This document shows positions 59,501-64,000 of a stretch of DNA of 64,000 nt, one piece after another (position 1 is the stretch's first letter; each line of letters starts with the position of its first letter). The notes beneath the pieces are model-generated. The model was not told where the DNA came from. It was given only the letters and a program-made list of their open reading frames with translations, and did no database searches. The DNA is taken from the NCBI GenBank assembly GCA_043228905.1, contig JBHGNT010000014.1, positions 9,796,001-9,860,000 on the forward strand, written 5' to 3'. Made by a program: the position numbers and the translations under genes. Source of the stretch: Azolla caroliniana. Its lineage: Eukaryota; Polypodiophyta.

Positions 59501-60019
59501 AATCCTATCGGTGTCCACATGGTAGTGATGTCTCGCCTCTCCACAACTAGTGGGAATTGGTCATACCCCGAGTATAGGTCTCCGATGGAGTATATCGCAC
59601 GACCGGCAAATGCTTCTGCAAATTCGTCCACTATCGGACCGACTCCGGAGTTCCGGACCGTGACCTTGTTCACTAGTTGTAAGTCTTGGATAAATCGGAG
59701 TGACCCATTCTTCTTCGGAACCATAAACCATCGATTTGAGTACTGAGCGTTTGATGGCTCTAGGATCCCCATCGCCACCTTCTCCTTGAGAAAGTCGATG
59801 ATTTTGGGAATATGCACCCGCGGCACCGGAATCGGCTTCAGGTTCCACGACACATGGTCAATCGTGAAGATCACCATCGGCTCCACTATCTTCAGATCAA
59901 CACACCCTATCACCTTCGATGTGAAAATGCTTTCCCATGTTGTTCCAACATCCCACGGAATCGTTCTTCTTCATTTTGTAAAAGGAAATCACCTCCACCG
60001 ATCCGAAGTTTCTTCCGGG
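56566..60019 (-). pseudogene. F pol polyprotein, broken
   Basis: From 60019 down: GDFLLQNEEERFRGMLEQHG, RT with PSNAQYSNRWFMVPKKNGSL and YSIGDLYSGYDQF, a stop (59494-59496), CTLPQGATN, the catalytic box MSFLDDIPMKG, RNase H (VDTSPTGIEWVINQ, EMDCLPILGM), a stop (58594-58596), ADMLSRARF, integrase (CEKCQI, FKWMVDIVAMP, IVDQGQLDS, NPEANGKIERE) and the tail PIAGKRVKIFKK. A 376-bp duplication disrupts integrase. It keeps the RT core that C has lost. Confidence 0.87.
57048..57790 (-). repeat. 376-bp tandem duplication in F integrase
   Basis: 57048-57415 and 57424-57790 are nearly identical, separated by a few extra bases. Both encode NPEANGKIEREHSLI through RRQQEA. The copies differ at few positions, such as Q/K in LEGRPED's leader, so the duplication is recent. 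Confidence 0.9.
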
Positions 60020-60168
60020 TGTCAAGTCTGAGAGAGAGAAAGAGGGAGAAAAAGAGACAGAGAGATAATTGAAAGAGAATTATTATATTGAAGCGTAAAA
60101 TGGATTACAAAGAGTAGGCTACAAAATGGCGTTGAACCAATTTAGGTTTGGGATGGGTGGTAGATCCC

Positions 60169-60304
60169 TATTTATAAGTAATAGAGAACACTCTAGAATA
60201 TTCTAGGTTATCCTAGAATGTAGAGTAATCAAGAAGATCTCTAGAGTATTCTAGAAGGTTCTAGTGGTATAGAACACTCTAGAATATTCTAGGTCATTCT
60301 AGAA
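60169..60304 (-). promoter_or_regulatory. G LTR promoter: phased heat-shock-element units plus TATA box
   Basis: TATAAATA on the minus strand (60176-60169) is preceded by 5-bp-phased units in alternating orientation. Block 1: GAA 60186, CTC 60191, GAA 60196, TTC 60201, GGT 60206, TCC 60211, GAA 60216. Block 2: GAG 60244, TTC 60249, GAA 60254, TTC 60259. Block 3: GAA 60272, CTC 60277, GAA 60282, TTC 60287, GGT 60292, TTC 60297, GAA 60302. TTCTAGAAGGTTC (60249-60261) is a perfect three-unit heat shock element. Confidence 0.75.
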
Positions 60305-60376
60305 TGTAGAGTAATATAGAATATTGCTATGATATTAGATTTCATATTCTAGAGACTATACATATAAGAATATTAA

Positions 60377-60440
60377 TACAATGGTTAAGGATTTGACATG
60401 TGTACAACAAGGTCGTGGGTTCAAATCCTTTCGAGTCATA
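60377..60440 (+). other. tRNA-like module in G LTR
   Basis: A-box-like TACAATGGTTAAGG (60377-60390) and B-box-like GGGTTCAAATCC (60417-60428), about 40 bp apart. Antisense to G. Confidence 0.45.
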
Positions 60441-60482
60441 ATGTGAGTGTCATGATCCTTTTGATGCATGATGTGACTGTTA

Positions 60483-63400
60483 TCATGACACTATCCCCCT
60501 TCTTCGACGACACGTCTCATGGGTCGTAGGGTTTGTATTAGGACCTGGTTTACAAGGATATTGGCGATGAAATGCATTGACGAGTTCTGCAGCATTGGAA
60601 AGATTTGTGGTAGGTTCCCAAGTTCGATCATTGGGGGTATAGTTTAGCCAATCGACTAAGTAATATAGCTTGTTGCGCACGATTTTAGAATCGAGAACGA
60701 CAGCAACTTCAAATTCAGGCCCGTCCAAGAACTCGATAGGTGGTGGGGGTGTCGTAAGACGGCCTGGAATTGAACTTGTAGTATAAGGTTCCAAAAGGGA
60801 TACATGAAACACCGGATGAAGATGCATGTGCGGAGGGAGGTCAAGACAAAATGCAACATCACTTATCTTACCAGTGATCATGTAAGGGCCAAAACGTTGG
60901 TAATCCAATTTACTGCAAGGTCGAGTGGTCTTGATGTTGTGTTGGAGAAGCCATACATGATCCCCAATGCGGAACTTTTTTGAGGAGTCTAGACGATGAC
61001 GATCGGCAAGCCTCTTGTGTGTAAATTGAGCATCGTGCAAATTGTGGAGAATGTTAGCTTGAATTTCTTGGAGGCGACTAAGACGATCCTCAACAGCAGG
61101 GTTGGTAGGAACTTTTGGATGCGCATTCATCGTCCACCGAGGATGACAGCCCGTATTTGCGAAAAATGAGGAATATCCTGTAGAAGAATGGGCTGAATTG
61201 TTGTAAGCGAATTCCGCCAAGTGCAAAAAAGCAACCCAATCATCTTGTTGATAGTTGATGAAACAACGAAGATATTGTTCCAATGTCTGGTTGGTACGCT
61301 CTGTTTGGCCATTTGTTTTAGGATGATAGCCCGAAGAAAGCTTAACTAAAATGTGGAGAAGTTTGAACAGGTGCTTCCAAAACTTTGAGATGAATTGTGG
61401 ACCACGATCACTAATAATATCATCCGGCAAACCATGATGCTTAAATACCTCCCGCATAACGACATCAGCCATCTCTTGACTAGTAATCGACTTTGTACAT
61501 GGCAAGAAATGTGCCATTTTGGTAAATCGATCAACCACTGTGAGAATTGCATCAAAACCTTTTGAAACTGGGAGATCAGTAATGAAGTCCAAGGATATAG
61601 ACTTCCAAGGAGTTTCCGGAATGGGAAGTGGTTGTAGTAAGCCATAGGGTCGGTGGCGAGGATTCTTTGATCGACAACATATATCACAACTCCGAACATA
61701 CTCCTCAACAAAATGACGAAGGCGAGGCCACCAATAGTGTCGAGAAATTAATTCTAGAGTCTTGTGAACTCCAAAATGACCAGCCATTGGTGAGTCATGG
61801 CAATGTTGCAAAACTTGTAGCCATGGGGGACCATCAGGAACATACAATAAATTTTGTCGAAATAGAAAACCATCATGCCAATAGAACTGTCAATAGTCAT
61901 TACGAGGATTTTTCGACTGTGAGTAAGAAGCACGATCCGGGACGATATGATCCAAAACATCCTTGGCGAAATCATCAGTGGCCATATGATCTCGAATGGA
62001 ATCAAGAAGAGTGGAATTTTCAAGAGTTGTTATGGCGTTAACTACCATTAATCGTAATCGATTAGGACCCAAAAGGATTTGTTTTTGATGCTTAATTGCA
62101 GGTTCCCCTGGACGAAGTTCCATATAAGAGTGCCGAGAAAGAGCATCTGCTTTGCCTTGCTGCATCCCAGGGTGATATATGATGATAAAGTTGAAGTGAG
62201 TCAAAAATTGCACCCACCGGGCTTGTCGCCGACTCAAGACTAGAGCATTTTGGAAATAAGTCAGGTTCTTATGATCATTGTAGACAATGATCTGTTGAGA
62301 AGAACCTTCTAGGAAATGTCGCCATTGTTGAAACGAATCCACGATTGCAAGAAGCTCTTTGTCATGGATCTCGTAGTTGATCTCTACAGCTTCAAACTTT
62401 CGTGAATGAAAGGCGACAGGGTGTAGTTGTCCATCATCTCCAGTCTGCGAGAGGACACTCCCTAGTGCAAAATCGGATGCATCGGCTTCGAGGATGAAGC
62501 GTTTTGTTGGGTCGACATGTGGTAAGATAGGTGCCGTTGTAAATGCTCGTTTTAAGCTTTCGAATGCCTCGGCTACATTTGAACTCCATATAAATGGTTG
62601 ATCTTTATGTGTGAGCTGAGTAAGCGGAAGCACAACCTTGGAATAATCTTTAATAAATTTTCGATAAGAATTTGCAAACCCGAGAAAACATTGCACATCA
62701 CACATTGAAAGGGGCGTTTGCCAGTCTAAAATTGCTTGTACCTTCATGGGGTCCATAGCAATACCATTTGACGATACAACATACCCCAAAAATTCCACTT
62801 GATTCTGGCCGAAACTACACTTTTCTAATTTTGCGTAGAGACCATATTCTCGGAGTCGACGAAGTACTTGACGAACATGTTCATCATGCTCCTCTTGGGT
62901 CTTTGAGTAGATTAAAATATCATCTAGGTAAACTATAGTGAAGATATCAAGAAAATCTCGAAAAATATCGTTCGCCATATGTTGGAAAACAACAGGTGCA
63001 TTCGTGAGACCAAATGGCATCACTATATACTAAAAATGTCCATAGCGAGTGCGGAAAGCTGTCTTCCATTCATCCCCCGGGTGAATCCGAACTAGATTAT
63101 ATGCTCCGCGAAGGTCCAACTTCGTGAAATATTTTGCACCACCGAGACGTTCCAAAAGATTCGGGATTAATGGTAGAGCATATCTATTTCGGATAGTCAC
63201 TTTGTTTAGCCCTCGATAATCCACGACCAACCGAAGAGTCCCATTCTTCTTCTTAATGAAGAAGATAGGTGCACCAGCAGGGGATCTAGAATGCCGAATG
63301 AATCCGTTTGCCAGATTCTCATCAATATATTCCCGCAAAGTCTCTAGCTCTACAGGGGAGAGATTATAAATTGGGCCCCATGGAGGTTCTTTCCCTGGTT

Positions 63401-64000
63401 GTAAGTCAATAGGGCAGTCTTATGGCCGATGCTCCGGCAATGTATTGGCCTTCACCTTATCAAAGACATCTGAAAACTCCTTGTATTTCTCTGGTAGTTT
63501 AATATCCGCTTCACGTGAAGTGGATGATGGAGTTGCTATTATTACGAAGACGAACATGGCCTCGTTCCCCCCTTCCTCCCGCAACTGTCGTAAAGAGATG
63601 GGCGATAACTCTGAGGATCTATTATCACATGTAGAAGAGAGGGATGCGGGATTTGTGCTTTTTTCCCGGGTCTCCTCAATTGTTCTTTTCATCCAATCAA
63701 TCTTCGGCTTATGGAGTTCAAACCAGGGGAGACCTAGAACTATTGGGTGTTCCGGACTACAAATAATGTTGAAAGAGATTATGCTTGCCAAATTGCCAAG
63801 AACTATCCTAATTGGCTCGGACTCCTCGACTATATCTCCTGATGCTATGGGACGTCCATCAATATCACATGTATCTCCTGATGCTATGGGACGTCTATTA
63901 TCACATGTAGGAGAGAGGGATGCGGGATTTGTGCTTTTTTCCCGGGTCTCCTTAATTGTTCTTTTCATCCAATCAATCTTCGGGTTATGGAGTTCAAACC
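60483..64000 (-). pseudogene. G pol: protease end, RT, RNase H, integrase, chromodomain
   Basis: From the right edge: protease tail (IICSPEHPIVLGLPWFELH), RT ([43 protein letters not shown]), RNase H (LEADASDFALGSVLSQ, IVYNDHKNLTYF), integrase (H..H..C..C, SLDFITDLPVSKGF, ISDRGPQF, YHPKTNGQTERTNQ) and chromodomain (YYLVDWLNYTPNDRTWEP). Reading is broken by only three in-frame stops: TAA 63420-63422, TAG 63030-63032 and TGA 61890-61892. It terminates just inside the LTR. Confidence 0.92.
63620..64000. repeat. 276-bp tandem duplication in G protease region
   Basis: ATTATCACATGTAG and the ~100 bp after it recur at 63621 and 63897. A smaller GATGCTATGGGACGTC repeat lies at about 63841 and 63880. 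Both copies stay in frame (MKRTIxETREKSTNPASLS). Confidence 0.85.

Larger units (their letters stand above)
55908..60019 (-). mobile_element. Ty3/gypsy retrotransposon 'F', partial, cut by G
   Basis: Minus-strand pol (RT, RNase H, integrase) ends in a purine tract (GGAGGGGGCGAG) and a 3' LTR ending at plus 56578 (CTATGACA). The pol matches C segment by segment. Its frame is interrupted at 60019 by the LTR of G, and the 5' part must lie beyond the window. The left LTR edge at 55908 is a guess from TGTTGTGCC. Confidence 0.75.
60020..60490 (-). repeat. G 3' LTR
   Basis: 471 bp, plus strand TGTCAAGTC to ATCATGACA. From its 5' side (minus strand): tRNA-like module, heat-shock-element-like arrays, TATA box, then a purine/pyrimidine-rich R/U5. 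A purine tract GAAGAAGGGGGATAG (plus 60491-60505) abuts it. Confidence 0.88.
60020..64000 (-). mobile_element. Ty3/gypsy chromovirus 'G', truncated by window edge
   Basis: The 3' LTR lies at 60020-60490 and the pol continues to the right edge. The C-terminal chromodomain places it among chromoviruses. It is inserted in F pol, with CCGGG at 60015-60019 as the possible left target duplication. The other side is not in the window. Confidence 0.9.

Noticed and set aside
60015-60019. Target duplication CCGGG of G
   Set aside because: The right end of G is outside the window, so it cannot be confirmed.

Overview
The window is nuclear DNA of a land plant. It holds one conserved host gene with 28 spliced exons, and a large bed of nested plant LTR retrotransposons with plant-type signals (a Ty1/copia primer site matching initiator-Met tRNA, a Ty3/gypsy chromodomain integrase). 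The species cannot be fixed from the sequence. A seed-free lineage would fit some of the pol variants, but that is a guess.

1-14.8 kb: on the minus strand, a complete gene for the BTAF1/Mot1 Swi2/Snf2 ATPase (RGD3-type in Arabidopsis). Joining 28 exons gives 6,666 coding bases and 2,221 residues with consistent phase throughout. One intron must use a GC donor. Exon 8 carries a roughly 185-residue tandem expansion of Asp-Asp-His-Gln units, which explains the unusual protein length. 14.8-18.4 kb: CT/GA- and C-rich promoter-side sequence, AT-rich intergenic DNA and a decayed LINE 3' end.

18,424-54,499: one Ty3/gypsy element (here 'Outer', + strand) flanked by a perfect AGAAT target duplication and swollen from about 9.6 kb to 36 kb by later insertions. 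A decayed copia ('B', 20,340-25,893, duplication AGACG) sits in its gag. A gypsy ('C', 28,809-44,402) sits between its RNase H and integrase. A nearly pristine copia ('A', 49,017-54,367, duplication CTATC) sits in its 3' LTR. C itself carries two pol-less elements: 'D' (30,150-34,935) in its primer-binding site and 'E' (38,136-41,782, duplication CTCCA) in its reverse transcriptase. D's gag resembles C's. E's gag and 3' ORF resemble Outer's, so each looks like a gag-retaining non-autonomous partner of a family present at the same locus.

54.5-64 kb: a short flank with a PBS-like site and a 56-bp hairpin repeat, then gypsy 'F' (minus strand, related to C), interrupted at 60,019 by chromovirus 'G' (minus strand), which runs off the right edge.

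Most notable signals: (i) the DDHQ expansion in BTAF1, built from a palindrome so that both strands encode DDHQ; (ii) arrays of phased heat-shock-element units directly upstream of a TATA box in the LTR of G; (iii) tRNA-like A/B-box modules, always antisense, in the LTRs of C, F and G; (iv) a long extra ORF after integrase in Outer, partly kept in E; (v) a conserved non-purine sequence where the polypurine tract of Outer and E should be.
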